DNA from: Rhodovulum robiginosum
GTDB lineage: Bacteria; Pseudomonadota; Alphaproteobacteria; Rhodobacterales; Rhodobacteraceae
DNA: 44,709 nt
Assembly (NCBI RefSeq): GCF_003944755.1
Contig: NZ_RWGU01000033.1
Location: 1 to 44,709, forward strand
Direction: 5' to 3'
The notes under the pieces: generated by a model
What the model saw: only the letters and a program-made list of their open reading frames with translations
Told to the model about the DNA's origin: nothing
The model's database searches: none
Position numbers and translations under genes: made by a program
Shown: positions 1-8,037 of the stretch, piece after piece
How the letters are laid out: every line of letters starts with the position of its first letter
Numbering within the stretch: the first letter of the stretch is position 1

Positions 1-419
1 CCAGCGCGCGCTGCGCCGCGCCCGCCGGCATCCGCACGGCCCGCGCCAAGGTGCTGTCCGCCGTCAACCGCGAACGGCGGGCACGGGGGCTGGCCGCCGT
101 GACCCCCGACCGGCGGCTGAGGGCCGCGGCGCAGGGCCAGGCCTGCGACAACGCCGCGCGGGGCAGCTATTCGCATACCGGCTCGGACGGGTCGGACCTG
201 AGCGTGCGGGTCAAGCGCGCGGGCTTTCCCTTGCGCCTTGCGGTCGAAAACACCGCCCGCGGCTTTGACAGCCCCGAGCGTCTGGTGGCGTACTGGATGG
301 GCTCGCCCGGGCACCGCGCGAACATCCTCAACCCCCGGACCCGCGGTTTCGGCCTGGGCCTGGCAGCGCCGCCGGGCGACCGGCCCCACTGGGTACTGGT
401 GATGGGCCGCGCGCTTTAG
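1..419 (+). CDS. CAP-domain (SCP/PR1-like) protein, 5' end missing
   Basis: The reading frame is open to the left edge, so the N-terminus, probably with a signal peptide, lies outside the window; a GTG at 51 is an internal possibility. The visible part is most of a bacterial CAP domain of the YkwD type: an N-terminal helix beginning around VLSAVNRERRARGL, a histidine in YSHTG, a glutamate in VENTA, and the GHRANIL motif near the C-terminus. These His/Glu positions line the conserved CAP pocket. Such proteins are usually exported, and their biochemical role is mostly unknown. The gene converges on the histidine kinase with 1 bp between stop codons. A second, unrelated CAP domain occurs in the RTX protein at 36351-38231. 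Confidence 0.85.
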   Translation, partial: SARCAAPAGIRTARAKVLSAVNRERRARGLAAVTPDRRLRAAAQGQACDNAARGSYSHTGSDGSDLSVRVKRAGFPLRLAVENTARGFDSPERLVAYWMGSPGHRANILNPRTRGFGLGLAAPPGDRPHWVLVMGRAL

Positions 420-420
420 G

Positions 421-1737
421 TTATCGGGCGATCTCGAATTCCACCCGCAGCCCGCCCAGATCGGCGCTGTCGGACAGCCGCAGCACGCCGCCATGGCTGC
501 GCGCGATGTCGGCGGCGATCGCCAGCCCCAGCCCGACGCCGGTCCCCCTGTCCTGGTTACGCGCGGCATCGAGCCGGATAAAGGGTTTCAGCGCTTCGGC
601 GCGGGCCTCGGGCGAAATGCCGGGGCCGTCATCCTCGATGACGAACCGCAGGCTACGCGGCCGCGCCTCAAGCGCCAGCCGCGCCCGCCGTCCATAGCGC
701 AGCGCGTTGCCAACGAGGTTGTCCAGCGCCCGCTCGACCGCCTGCGGGCGCAGGGGCACGAGCCCCACGTCGGGGGGCTCGGCCAGTTCTACCTCGCCGC
801 CGCCGCGCCGCGCCTTGTCGGCCACCCGGCGGATCAGCGCTGCGGGGTCGGCCGGCTCGGGGTCGTCCAGCGTCTCGGACCGGGCGAAATCGAGAAAGGC
901 GTCGATCATGTGCTCCATCTCCGCCACGTCGCGCAGCATCGCGGCGGTTTCGCCCGTCTCCTCGCTCATCGTCAGGCCCAGCTTGAGCCGCGTCAGCGGC
1001 GTGCGCAGGTCGTGACTGACGCCAGACAACATCAGTGTGCGCTGTTCCATCTGCCGTTCGATACGCGCGCGCATGTCAAGAAAGGCGCGCCCGGCCGCGC
1101 GGACCTCGGTCGCGCCCGAGGGCTTGTAGAACACCGCGCGCCCCTTGCCGAAGGCGTCGGCCGCGTCGGCCAGCCGCTTGATCGGCTTGAGCTGGTTGCG
1201 CAGGAAGAGATAGGCGATCAGCGTCATCAGCATCCCGGTGACCACCATCAGCACCAAGAGCTGATGCGGGTTCGAGGCCGAAACCCGGCGCCGGTCGAAC
1301 GCGACAGCCATCGGCCCGTGGCGCGTCTCCAGCGTCAGGCGCACCCGGCGCGTATCGGTGAGGTCGACGGCGGAGAGCGCCGGCAGCCCTTCGCGCAGCG
1401 TGGCCAGCACCGTGCGCCCCGACAGGTCGTAGAACAGCCGCCCCGGCACGACCGGCGCCGCCGCCGGCAGGCTGACCTCCAGCGCCAGCGGCGCGGTCAG
1501 CGTCTCCAGCCGGCGCTGGGCCGCGGCGCGGCTGGGCGCGTCGTCGACCCGTCCCACCAAATAGGCAAGCTCCTGCATCAGGTTGCGCGTCATCTGGCGC
1601 GTGACATCCTCGAAATGGCGCTGGATGAACACCACCGAGACCACGAGTTGCAAGGTCACGATGGGCACCAGCAGGATCAGCGCCGCCCGGCCGTAAAGCC
1701 CGCGCGGAAGGGTGCGTTTGATCCAGCCGTTCGCCAT
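421..1737 (-). CDS. EnvZ-like sensor histidine kinase
   Basis: 438-residue membrane histidine kinase. TM1 is about residues 17-38, followed by a periplasmic region of roughly 115 residues, TM2 at about 158-180, then HAMP. The H-box is SGVSHDLRTPLTRLKL, the N-box LDNLVGNALRYG, the G1 box EDDGPGI and the G2 box GVGLGLAIAADIARSHGG. The LTRLKL context after the phospho-accepting His is typical of the EnvZ group. It would autophosphorylate on this His and transfer to an OmpR-type regulator. No response regulator is adjacent: the upstream neighbour is a divergent MBL hydrolase and the downstream neighbour a convergent CAP protein. The signal sensed cannot be read from sequence. Confidence 0.9.
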   Translation of the reverse strand: MANGWIKRTLPRGLYGRAALILLVPIVTLQLVVSVVFIQRHFEDVTRQMTRNLMQELAYLVGRVDDAPSRAAAQRRLETLTAPLALEVSLPAAAPVVPGRLFYDLSGRTVLATLREGLPALSAVDLTDTRRVRLTLETRHGPMAVAFDRRRVSASNPHQLLVLMVVTGMLMTLIAYLFLRNQLKPIKRLADAADAFGKGRAVFYKPSGATEVRAAGRAFLDMRARIERQMEQRTLMLSGVSHDLRTPLTRLKLGLTMSEETGETAAMLRDVAEMEHMIDAFLDFARSETLDDPEPADPAALIRRVADKARRGGGEVELAEPPDVGLVPLRPQAVERALDNLVGNALRYGRRARLALEARPRSLRFVIEDDGPGISPEARAEALKPFIRLDAARNQDRGTGVGLGLAIAADIARSHGGVLRLSDSADLGGLRVEFEIAR

Positions 1738-1780
1738 GCTACAGGCTTAGCGGGCCGGGCAGATCGACGGAAGGGCGGAT

Positions 1781-2683
1781 ATGGACAAGGCAGACGCGTT
1801 CGCCCCGGTGCCGGGCCGTCCCGAGCGGCTGGCACCGGGGCTCAGGCGGGTGCTGGCGCCCAACCCCTCGCCCATGACCTTTCGCGGCACCAACACCTAT
1901 ATCCTGGGCGCGCGCCGCGTCGCGGTGATCGATCCGGGCCCGGCGATCCCGGACCATCTGGGCGCGATCCTGGCCGCGCTGGGGCCCGGCGAGACGGTCA
2001 GCCATATCATCGTCACGCATTCCCACCTGGACCATTCGGCGCTGGCGCCCGCGCTGGCCGCCGAGACCGGCGCGCCGGTGCTGGCCTTCGGCGACAGCGC
2101 CGCGGGGCGGCGCGCCGACCTGGCCGCGCTGGCGGGTCTCGGCGGCGGCGAAGGTGTGGATGCCGGGTTTGCCCCCGACCGGCGTCTGGCCGACGGCGAG
2201 ACGCTGGCCGGCGACGGCTGGTCGCTGAGCGCGCTGCACACGCCGGGGCATATGGGCAACCACCTGTGCCTGGCCTGGGGCACGGCGCTGTTTACCGGCG
2301 ACCACGTGATGGGCTGGTCGAGTTCCATGGTCTCGCCCCCCGACGGCGATCTCGGCGCGTTCATGGCCTCGCTCGACCGGCTGTCCGCCCGCGTGCCGGG
2401 CGTGCTTTTCCCCGGCCACGGGCCGGCGGTGCCCGACGGCGCGGCGCGCATCACGGCACTGGCCGCCCATCGCCGCGCCCGCGCGGCACAGATCGTGGCC
2501 GCGCTGAGCGACGGCCCGGCCCGGCCCGAGGCGCTGGCGCGGCGCCTCTACACCGACACCCCGGCCGCGCTCTTGCCCGCAGCAAGCCGCAATGTCCTTG
2601 CGCATCTCGTTGATCTGACAGACAGAAACCTGGCCGAACCGCTGGGCGAGATGGCCATCGACACAGCCTGGCGGCTACGCTGA
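1781..2683 (+). CDS. MBL-fold metallo-hydrolase (LACTB2-like)
   Basis: 300-residue cytosolic metallo-beta-lactamase-fold hydrolase. Metal ligands are visible in order: VTHSHLDHSAL (HxHxDH), LHTPGHMGNH, FTGDHVMG and LFPGHG. The N-terminal NPSPMTFRGTNTY segment and a C-terminal winged-helix-like part are typical of the LACTB2/glyoxalase-II-related group. The substrate is unknown; thioester and RNA phosphodiester substrates are both known in this group. The gene is divergent from the histidine kinase, and tRNA-Asn follows 70 bp downstream. Confidence 0.85.
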   Translation: MDKADAFAPVPGRPERLAPGLRRVLAPNPSPMTFRGTNTYILGARRVAVIDPGPAIPDHLGAILAALGPGETVSHIIVTHSHLDHSALAPALAAETGAPVLAFGDSAAGRRADLAALAGLGGGEGVDAGFAPDRRLADGETLAGDGWSLSALHTPGHMGNHLCLAWGTALFTGDHVMGWSSSMVSPPDGDLGAFMASLDRLSARVPGVLFPGHGPAVPDGAARITALAAHRRARAAQIVAALSDGPARPEALARRLYTDTPAALLPAASRNVLAHLVDLTDRNLAEPLGEMAIDTAWRLR

Positions 2684-2753
2684 GACACGCAGGCGATTTC
2701 CGGCAAAACCCTCTGGACGGACCCCGGCCGAGTTGTTATATCGCGCGTCACGT

Positions 2754-2828
2754 TCCGGCGTAGCTCAGTGGTAGAGCAGTTGACTGTTAATCAATTGGTC
2801 GTAGGTTCGAATCCTACCGCCGGAGCCA
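2754..2828 (+). tRNA. tRNA-Asn (anticodon GTT)
   Basis: A 75-nt tRNA with encoded CCA. The acceptor arm TCCGGCG pairs with CGCCGGA, the anticodon loop is CTGTTAA, and the T-loop is GTTCGAATC. The 3' portion from 2780 is part of the 50-bp attachment-site repeat, so the integrated element left an intact tRNA behind. Confidence 0.97.
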
Positions 2829-2829
2829 A
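2780..2829 (+). repeat. Left attachment site in tRNA-Asn (50-bp direct repeat)
   Basis: This 50-bp segment, running from the anticodon-stem side of tRNA-Asn to one base past CCA, is repeated without mismatch at 17506-17555. Bases on either side differ. It is the expected core duplication left by a tyrosine integrase that targets the 3' end of a tRNA gene. Confidence 0.95.
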
Positions 2830-2850
2830 TCAACCACTTGGTTGTAAAGC

Positions 2851-2881
2851 AAAAATGGCGATCCTCTGGGATCGCCTTTTT
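2851..2881. terminator. Symmetrical intrinsic terminator after tRNA-Asn
   Basis: A perfect 8-bp stem, GGCGATCC with TCTG loop and GGATCGCC, is preceded by five A and followed by five T. It can therefore end transcription in both directions: after the tRNA on the plus strand and after the Beta-family gene on the minus strand. Confidence 0.8.
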
Positions 2882-2885
2882 CGTT

Positions 2886-2907
2886 TTTTGCAACGATTTT
2901 GCAACGA
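2886..2907 (+). repeat. Tandem TTTTGCAACGA repeats, left end
   Basis: Two perfect head-to-tail copies of TTTTGCAACGA lie about 57 bp inside the left attachment site. The same motif recurs as a tandem pair near the right end (17360-17379) and inverted at 17429-17438. Placement at both ends is what integrase arm-type or excisionase binding sites would look like; binding itself is inferred. Confidence 0.6.
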
Positions 2908-3005
2908 GCGCCGATTTCGCACGTTTGTTAATCACTTCGAGACGGACATCCGTTTGCCCTGCGGGATCACAACCAGACCGAAGCCAAGTCATAGGCAAGC
3001 TAGGA

Positions 3006-4118
3006 TTAATACTCGTCGATTTTTTCAAACAGAGAAGCCTGCTCCGCAACCGCAGTCACAGGACCCTCCTCAAACTCTACTCCGGCCATTGCTCCAAGAT
3101 CGCGCAACACACGGGTCATATGATGGGCCATGTTCCACTCCCGCCAAATCGAAGGGTTACCGGGTGAAATGATGCCTTTTGCAGCTTCCCACATGCGGCG
3201 ATCAGCATACGAGTAGGCCTGACCTGCGAAGTCGGGACGATCAATTAGACGGTTCAGCACCTTGGTCATGTTCGGCGATTGCTGGCCCGTCGAGGCACCA
3301 CGAATAACAACGGTTGACTGCGCAGTGGTGTATCGAACGTGGGGAATCGGGCGTCCGCCGCCACCCTTCTTAGGAAACGCGATCTTGCCGCAATCAGCGC
3401 CAAAGTCGCTAAATCCCAACCGATCATTCGGAATAGAGCATTCGGAGAGTAGCCGCTTGTATATCGTCCACTCATACCGAGCGACCTCATAATCGCCGTT
3501 TTCCTCAGCAGGGTTCGTGGTAGGGAAATTGGAGGCTTGGAAGACGACACCGCCCCAAGGCGCTACTGCACCGACCATCTCAAGGCCACCAGCGACCGCC
3601 TCAGCGGCGGACTCCATGCCCAGATCCACGCTGCCTGTGTAGTCGACAAAGATCTCGCAGTCTTGGGCGCTGACGCCCAAAGACTTCAAACCTTCTTCGA
3701 GCGCCTTTGGATCAAAGTCCTCAAATGGCAGATGAATAGCCAGTCTCGGCGTCTGTTGTTGAACCAATTGCCGCCAGATCGGATTGAGAATGTCACAGGC
3801 AGGCGCAACCGCTATAAGGTTTTTGTTCCGCGCCCACGCAACTTGAAACAGGCGGACGAGGCCACCATCACCCAAAGCAGGCAGCACATACTGCGCATCA
3901 AGATAGGCTGGGTAGAGCGGCCAATGTTTGCCAATGCGCTCACCAGAGACATAGGCGATTTCATCCGGTGTCAGGGGTCGGCCCTTCTCAGGGTCACGCT
4001 CCTTGGGCGGCGGAATGATAAAAAACGGCCTCAAATACTTTTGCATGTCGGGCTGCACTTTAGCGCAAGCCAAGTATTCGCCTTGTTTAAATCGCTGTGC
4101 TGGACGATATGGCAGCAT
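3006..4118 (-). CDS. Beta-family protein (Pfam Beta_protein-like)
   Basis: About 370 residues, resembling the phage/mobile-element Beta protein family by its opening YRPAQRFKQGEYLA, the PFFIIPPPKERDP segment, and the late block of VVIRGASTG and WREWNMAHHM. The molecular function of the family is not established. Two ATG codons lie in tandem (4119-4121 and 4116-4118) behind AAGGAG; the second is better spaced and was chosen. Its start lies inside the end of the ImmA gene (about 32-bp overlap), so the two are probably co-translated. Pairs of an ImmA/IrrE peptidase with such a partner recur on mobile elements and resemble toxin-antitoxin-type phage defence (from memory the RosmerTA type); that function is inference here. 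Confidence 0.65.
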   Translation of the reverse strand: MLPYRPAQRFKQGEYLACAKVQPDMQKYLRPFFIIPPPKERDPEKGRPLTPDEIAYVSGERIGKHWPLYPAYLDAQYVLPALGDGGLVRLFQVAWARNKNLIAVAPACDILNPIWRQLVQQQTPRLAIHLPFEDFDPKALEEGLKSLGVSAQDCEIFVDYTGSVDLGMESAAEAVAGGLEMVGAVAPWGGVVFQASNFPTTNPAEENGDYEVARYEWTIYKRLLSECSIPNDRLGFSDFGADCGKIAFPKKGGGGRPIPHVRYTTAQSTVVIRGASTGQQSPNMTKVLNRLIDRPDFAGQAYSYADRRMWEAAKGIISPGNPSIWREWNMAHHMTRVLRDLGAMAGVEFEEGPVTAVAEQASLFEKIDEY

Positions 4119-5424
4119 CATTTTTCTCCTTATCGGGTTGCTCGATCAATTGCTTCCTCACGGTTTTCCCCCCGATTTTTTGAGAGAACAGCGAATAATC
4201 GTTTCTCTCTTTTCTGATCCGACCATAAACAATGGCTGAATGAATTCCGATGTCTTTGGCAAACTTCTCGATTACCTTAGGCGACTTGGCGATGCGAGCA
4301 GGAGAGCGCCGCCAAAGCTCATCTGGTACTAACATATTGGAGGCAAAAGCATCAGCCTGCGCCTCTTGATCGTCAAGGTCTTCTGGTTCCGCCTCGCCTT
4401 CGCGGAACTGATCGAAAAAACCGCCCCGTAACCCAGTCAACCTATGCAAAACAACGTGACCGACTTCGTGCAGCAAGCTGAACCAGAAGTTGCCGATGTC
4501 ATCTCGTCGCAGTGTCAATCCTATTACCGGCACCGAATTGACAATGAACGCAGCGCCGTCGATGGCAAGGCCCTGGATTTGACGTTCGGCCACGAGGACA
4601 ACTCCATTATCGAGCAGCAATTGTTGGGCGCGCTTTGGCCCGTCGCCATGAATGCTAAGCTTAGACAGTTCCCCAAGCCAGCCGGTCTCAGCCGGATTGT
4701 ATCTCGCCACACCTTTCGCAATGATCTCAGCAGCGCGCGTCGCGACCCGCGCGCGCCATGCGTGCAGTAGAATATCTTCGCTGTGATCATTGACGTTGAG
4801 TCCGGTACGCAGCAGCGTCGGACTGCCGAAGTCGATGCGATTTTCGGCAATTAGACGACGCAGCTGATCCTCCGTCATGTCTGCCCCGAACCAGCCGTGA
4901 TCTCGGCCATGTTTCAATATCTTTTTGATGTCCGACTTGGTCACGTTGTCGATGACCATATCCAAACCCCGAAATTGCGGGTCTGGTTCAATTGCTGCGC
5001 TCAGCCGAACCCCCAGAAGCGCTGCGACGCGCGCATAGTTTTTCATGCTAATGCTGTTGTACCGGTCGGCTTCATACCTCTGGACTTGCTGCTCCTTTAG
5101 ACCAAGCCGCCAAGCAAGATCGCGCTGTGAAAATCCCTTAGCGATTCTAGCGACGATGAGCATCAGGCCCGGGTCCCTATCGGCTCGGGTTTCCAAATGA
5201 GCGGGCTTCCCTGTCTCCTTTGCTGCCTCATAGGCTTCAATAGCGTCCGATAAATCAGCCCGCTCAGAGCGCATCGTGGCCGCTACTTGTTTGACAACTT
5301 CCGGTGGCAAGCCCTCAACGACCCGCGATAGCGATCTTTCCGTAGCCAGTGCCTCGTCAAACGCCGCAACACGGGTCCGGGCTTCACGCAGTTCTTTTTC
5401 GTTGAGAATGATGCCTGTATCCAT
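4087..5424 (-). CDS. XRE regulator fused to ImmA/IrrE metallopeptidase
   Basis: 445 residues from the ATG at 5424; longer starts upstream run into the operator and were rejected. A helical N-terminal region of about 80 residues is followed by an XRE-type HTH (IAKGFSQRDLAWRLGLKEQQ, then VQRYEADRYNSIS). The C-terminal half is an ImmA/IrrE zinc peptidase with the HExxH motif in LHEVGHVVLH and a downstream acidic region before ASNMLVPDE. In ImmA systems this peptidase cleaves a cognate repressor or partner; here the HTH and peptidase are in one chain. Two operator-like palindromes lie directly upstream, suggesting autorepression. It overlaps the Beta-family gene. Confidence 0.85.
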   Translation of the reverse strand: MDTGIILNEKELREARTRVAAFDEALATERSLSRVVEGLPPEVVKQVAATMRSERADLSDAIEAYEAAKETGKPAHLETRADRDPGLMLIVARIAKGFSQRDLAWRLGLKEQQVQRYEADRYNSISMKNYARVAALLGVRLSAAIEPDPQFRGLDMVIDNVTKSDIKKILKHGRDHGWFGADMTEDQLRRLIAENRIDFGSPTLLRTGLNVNDHSEDILLHAWRARVATRAAEIIAKGVARYNPAETGWLGELSKLSIHGDGPKRAQQLLLDNGVVLVAERQIQGLAIDGAAFIVNSVPVIGLTLRRDDIGNFWFSLLHEVGHVVLHRLTGLRGGFFDQFREGEAEPEDLDDQEAQADAFASNMLVPDELWRRSPARIAKSPKVIEKFAKDIGIHSAIVYGRIRKERNDYSLFSQKIGGKTVRKQLIEQPDKEKNDAAISSSTAI

Positions 5425-5436
5425 GCCCCCAAAATA

Positions 5437-5480
5437 CCCAACATTTTTGTTGGGGTCAACAGGACACAACAAAAAAGTTG
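5437..5480 (-). promoter_or_regulatory. Paired operator CAAC-N6-GTTG upstream of XRE-ImmA
   Basis: Site 1 is a perfect inverted repeat CCCAACA-TTTT-TGTTGGG (5437-5454) starting 13 bp before the ATG. Site 2 (5467-5480) has the same CAAC-N6-GTTG spacing, 28 bp further upstream. Two like-spaced palindromes before an HTH gene fit cooperative autoregulation. The binding protein is inferred. Confidence 0.6.
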
Positions 5481-5584
5481 CGAAGCCGGCGGGCCGAGCC
5501 TCTGAGGCGGGTTTTGGGCTGGCGGGCGGAGGTGCCCAAAACACGGAGACGCCCATCAGCGCGCGATTTTTCGGGGTCTCTGCG

Positions 5585-5617
5585 CACAAATGAAACGGGC
5601 GGCTCGATAGCCGCCCG
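5585..5617 (-). terminator. Terminator after small gene 5662-5877
   Basis: A 9-bp perfect stem (CGGGCGGCT / AGCCGCCCG) with a 4-nt loop at 5596-5617. On the minus strand it is followed by a T-rich stretch (TTTCATTTGT). Confidence 0.6.
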
Positions 5618-5661
5618 CGTCCCCCAAATGAATGGGACGACAGCTATGTCGCCCCGTTCGA

Positions 5662-5877
5662 TCAGTGATAGTTCGGAGGAATCGTCACACTTCGTTTTCG
5701 TTCAACTTCTGAGCCGACAAGCCGCGTAGTTTGCCATTTGTTGGCATCCGCGGCGCGCAGGTGTTGCACGTCGTCGCCACGATGGACAACGATTTCAGTG
5801 ACACCGTGTTTCGCAAGTGCGTTTGCGAGACGGAGAAGGTCGTTTCGACCGAGTTCCGCAGGATTCAAGATGTTCAT
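5662..5877 (-). CDS. Hypothetical small protein, 71 aa
   Basis: 71 residues beginning MNILNPAELGRNDLLRLANA. The predicted first half is helical and a VTEIVVHRGDDVQHL stretch follows; no family was recognised. A weak AAAGAAAG site precedes the ATG, and a good hairpin terminator follows the stop, which supports a real gene. It lies between the XRE-ImmA unit and a coupled pair of small genes of the element. Confidence 0.5.
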   Translation of the reverse strand: MNILNPAELGRNDLLRLANALAKHGVTEIVVHRGDDVQHLRAADANKWQTTRLVGSEVERKRSVTIPPNYH

Positions 5878-6005
5878 TTTGGTTGCTTTCTTTGTATTGC
5901 GGTTTCAGAGTTGCCGTCTTGGCGGGACCACGAAGCCACAGTCTCAACCGCAAGGCTGGAGCAGTGCGCACGAAGGAAAACTCCAGATCGGCGCGAGGCC
6001 TGAAA

Positions 6006-6031
6006 ACGGGCGACGCTAATCCGCCGCCCGT
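6006..6031 (-). terminator. Terminator after 6039-6389
   Basis: A 10-bp stem (ACGGGCGGCG / CGTCGCCCGT, one G-T pair) with a 6-nt loop, followed on the minus strand by TTTTCA. It lies 8 bp past the stop of the gene above it. Confidence 0.5.
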
Positions 6032-6038
6032 ATTCCTG

Positions 6039-6389
6039 TTACGCTGCTTGCTTTTCCAATTCACGGAAGCTTTGCAACCAACAGCGACGTCGCTGTGCTG
6101 GCAGCACACGAGCAGTGTATCTTCCGCCACCAATTGCGGTGATGACCACCACCCAGTTCGTACTCGCACCTACAATGACCGTCTCAGCCGAGCCGACGTA
6201 GTCCCACGTATCAGTCCGACTCTGCTGGTAGAGACCACCGTCCTTTCGCTTGTGCAGAAAAATCGGGTTTTGGCGCATGACGTCCGTGGCGGCTTCGAGC
6301 AAATTTCGCCCGGCGAGATCACCCTTTGTTTGCGCCTCTTGCATTGCGAACGAGAATTCAGCGGTCAGTTCTTCGCAATAGCCACTCAT
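6039..6389 (-). CDS. Hypothetical element protein, 116 aa
   Basis: The start MSGYCEELTAEF was chosen because its ATG overlaps the upstream stop as ATGA (6386-6389), a clear sign of translational coupling. An amphipathic N-terminal helix (residues 1-45) is followed by a strand-rich part with VETV-type stretches and a basic C-terminus ending SFRELEKQAA. No family was recognised. It forms a two-gene unit with the 61-residue protein upstream and ends at a hairpin terminator. Confidence 0.55.
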   Translation of the reverse strand: MSGYCEELTAEFSFAMQEAQTKGDLAGRNLLEAATDVMRQNPIFLHKRKDGGLYQQSRTDTWDYVGSAETVIVGASTNWVVVITAIGGGRYTARVLPAQRRRCWLQSFRELEKQAA

Positions 6390-6571
6390 GCCGCATCCTC
6401 GTCGCGAATGAGGTGCGAAACGTCGATGGTCCAACGCGTGTCTTGCAGCTTCTCGTCGAATTCGAGACGAAACACTCCAGCAGAAGTTACAACTTCCGCC
6501 TCTATGATCTTGTCGAGCCTGTCGATCTTTTTCAGCGTGGCGATTGCTTCGCCGTCGATGTAGTCTTTCAT
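6386..6571 (-). CDS. Hypothetical small protein, 61 aa
   Basis: Starts at MKDYIDGEAIATL, with GAAAGGA nine bases upstream, a strong ribosome site; longer upstream starts lack one. The 61 residues look like a small beta-rich fold (IIEAEVVTSAG, FRLEFDEKLQ, WTIDVSHLI). No function can be assigned. It overlaps the next gene by 4 bp (ATGA) and is divergent from the gene at 6663. Confidence 0.6.
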   Translation of the reverse strand: MKDYIDGEAIATLKKIDRLDKIIEAEVVTSAGVFRLEFDEKLQDTRWTIDVSHLIRDEDAA

Positions 6572-6662
6572 TGTGGGTTCCTTTCGTGATTTCCACAGAT
6601 CCGCCCTTATTTGGGCCACCATGGCTTCCCACACGCGGACATGAATTTTTGGAGCAGCGGAC

Positions 6663-7142
6663 ATGGGAGAAAACTCCAACTTGGACGAACTCGCAGAGGC
6701 CGCGCGCCTCGAACCCGGCGACGCCAAGAAGGCTTGGCAACTTCTGTCCGCTCACATCGAGGGGGTCGACCTACCAGCTTGGGTGAAAGCCTACGTGCGG
6801 AGGTCCGCCGTCGCTGTGGCCGACTACGACTTGGAGAACGGCGATCAAGCCAAACTCGCTCACGACCTTGGGTTCTACAAAGAGGCCGAGCAGCAAGACG
6901 GTTGGAGCTACGACCTCGACGACGTTTTCGAATGGTTCACCGACCGGATGATGAAGGACGTTACGGACGGAAAGAAGATCAGCATTTCTCGCACCGCCCG
7001 CGAATACCTCGACGAAAACAGAATGTTCAACAATTCCCCTGACGGCGCGCGCAAAGCCTACGAAAAGGCCCGCAAGCGCCATGCGGAACGAATGGCATCC
7101 GAAGCAGAGCTTGAACGGCTGTTGGCCGAAAGGGGCGTTTAG
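6663..7142 (+). CDS. Hypothetical element protein, 159 aa
   Basis: 159 mostly helical, acidic residues, with a C-terminal charged helix (ARKAYEKARKRHAERMASEA). GGAG lies 8 bases before the ATG. It is the only plus-strand gene in the left half of the element and runs convergent to the terminase operon. No family was recognised. It could be a regulator or a helper-phage-directed factor, but the sequence shows neither. Confidence 0.6.
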   Translation: MGENSNLDELAEAARLEPGDAKKAWQLLSAHIEGVDLPAWVKAYVRRSAVAVADYDLENGDQAKLAHDLGFYKEAEQQDGWSYDLDDVFEWFTDRMMKDVTDGKKISISRTAREYLDENRMFNNSPDGARKAYEKARKRHAERMASEAELERLLAERGV

Positions 7143-7299
7143 ACGTTCAGCGCGTCAGAGAACGCGGTTTCCGGCGCTGCCCCACGCTGACACCGCACGA
7201 CACCGAGTTGCCGCAGAGAGCCGCGAAAATCCGCGGTCTCTCGTCGATCTCAAGGCACATCGACCCAAGTGGATTTGGCGAGCGCAACGAGAGACGCGT

Positions 7300-8037
7300 T
7301 CACCACCACCCGCGAAGGGTCTGCTGCACAGCGAGGCCCGCTTGCAGGTATTGCGAGGCAAACCCGCCGAGGATCAGTGCGATGCCCAAGTCGCCGTGTC
7401 CCCCAACACTCCGACTCTGGCTGATGATCTGGTTGCCCGCCGCCGTTGTCGTCGTTGCGAAGGAAGCCAGGTCGGCCTCGATCTCGTCGCGCAGCGGCAA
7501 TTCGGGCGCGAATTTGAGGTCGCCCGAGGCAAACAGCACGGCGAGGTTTTCGATCATGAAGGTCTTGCCCGCATTGACATAGCGCGACCCCTTCTTCGAC
7601 CAATCCTGCCCGCCCGTCATCTGCACCGCCTTGTGATCGACGCCTTGGTCCCACAGCATGTCCGACACCACGCGCCCGATGGACGTGCCGTCGATGGCGA
7701 GTTCAGACTTTCCGCCAAACGGCGGCGCGTTGCGCAGGCGCACGAGGTGATCCACAACATCGACATATGACACGCCACGGAAGCGGTCGGCGTAGACCAC
7801 GGTGCGCTCACGCGGGCCGACGATGATCTTGCCGTCGTCCACGATGGGCAACGCCTGATCCTTGATCACGACGACCGCCGAGAAGTCATTTGCCTGCCCG
7901 AGGTCAGCGGCCACCCAATAGCGTTGGTAGCCCGAGATGCGCGGGATAGCGGGGTCTTGGTTGGTCTCGTTCACCACCTCGCCGTCAGGCAGATAGACGA
8001 GGTTCAATTCGGGTTCGTAGTTCAGAGTTTCGGACAT
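7300..8037 (-). CDS. Terminase large subunit, nuclease half (separate gene)
   Basis: 245 residues corresponding to the RNase H-like nuclease domain of a phage large terminase. Catalytic acidic positions are visible: D45 in VAADLGQANDFSAVVV, D116 in ELAIDGTSIGR and D216 in GGHGDLGIAL. The ATG at 8037 overlaps the end of the ATPase gene by 16 bp in another frame. Together the two products (260 + 245) equal the usual length of one terminase, so this is a gene split between motor and nuclease. The nuclease would cut concatemeric DNA during headful or cos packaging. Either a real fission with translational coupling or a frameshifted gene is possible. Both halves keep all key motifs. Confidence 0.85.
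   Translation of the reverse strand: MSETLNYEPELNLVYLPDGEVVNETNQDPAIPRISGYQRYWVAADLGQANDFSAVVVIKDQALPIVDDGKIIVGPRERTVVYADRFRGVSYVDVVDHLVRLRNAPPFGGKSELAIDGTSIGRVVSDMLWDQGVDHKAVQMTGGQDWSKKGSRYVNAGKTFMIENLAVLFASGDLKFAPELPLRDEIEADLASFATTTTAAGNQIISQSRSVGGHGDLGIALILGGFASQYLQAGLAVQQTLRGWW

Noticed and set aside
493-2613. Plus-strand open frame of 706 codons over the histidine kinase
   Set aside because: It is antisense to clear kinase motifs and runs out of frame through the MBL hydrolase gene; low-complexity Arg/Gln/His content.
8022-8037. Terminase split as proof of a dead gene
   Set aside because: Both halves keep catalytic motifs, the junction has a start codon with overlapping stop like the other genes of this operon, so inactivation is not shown.
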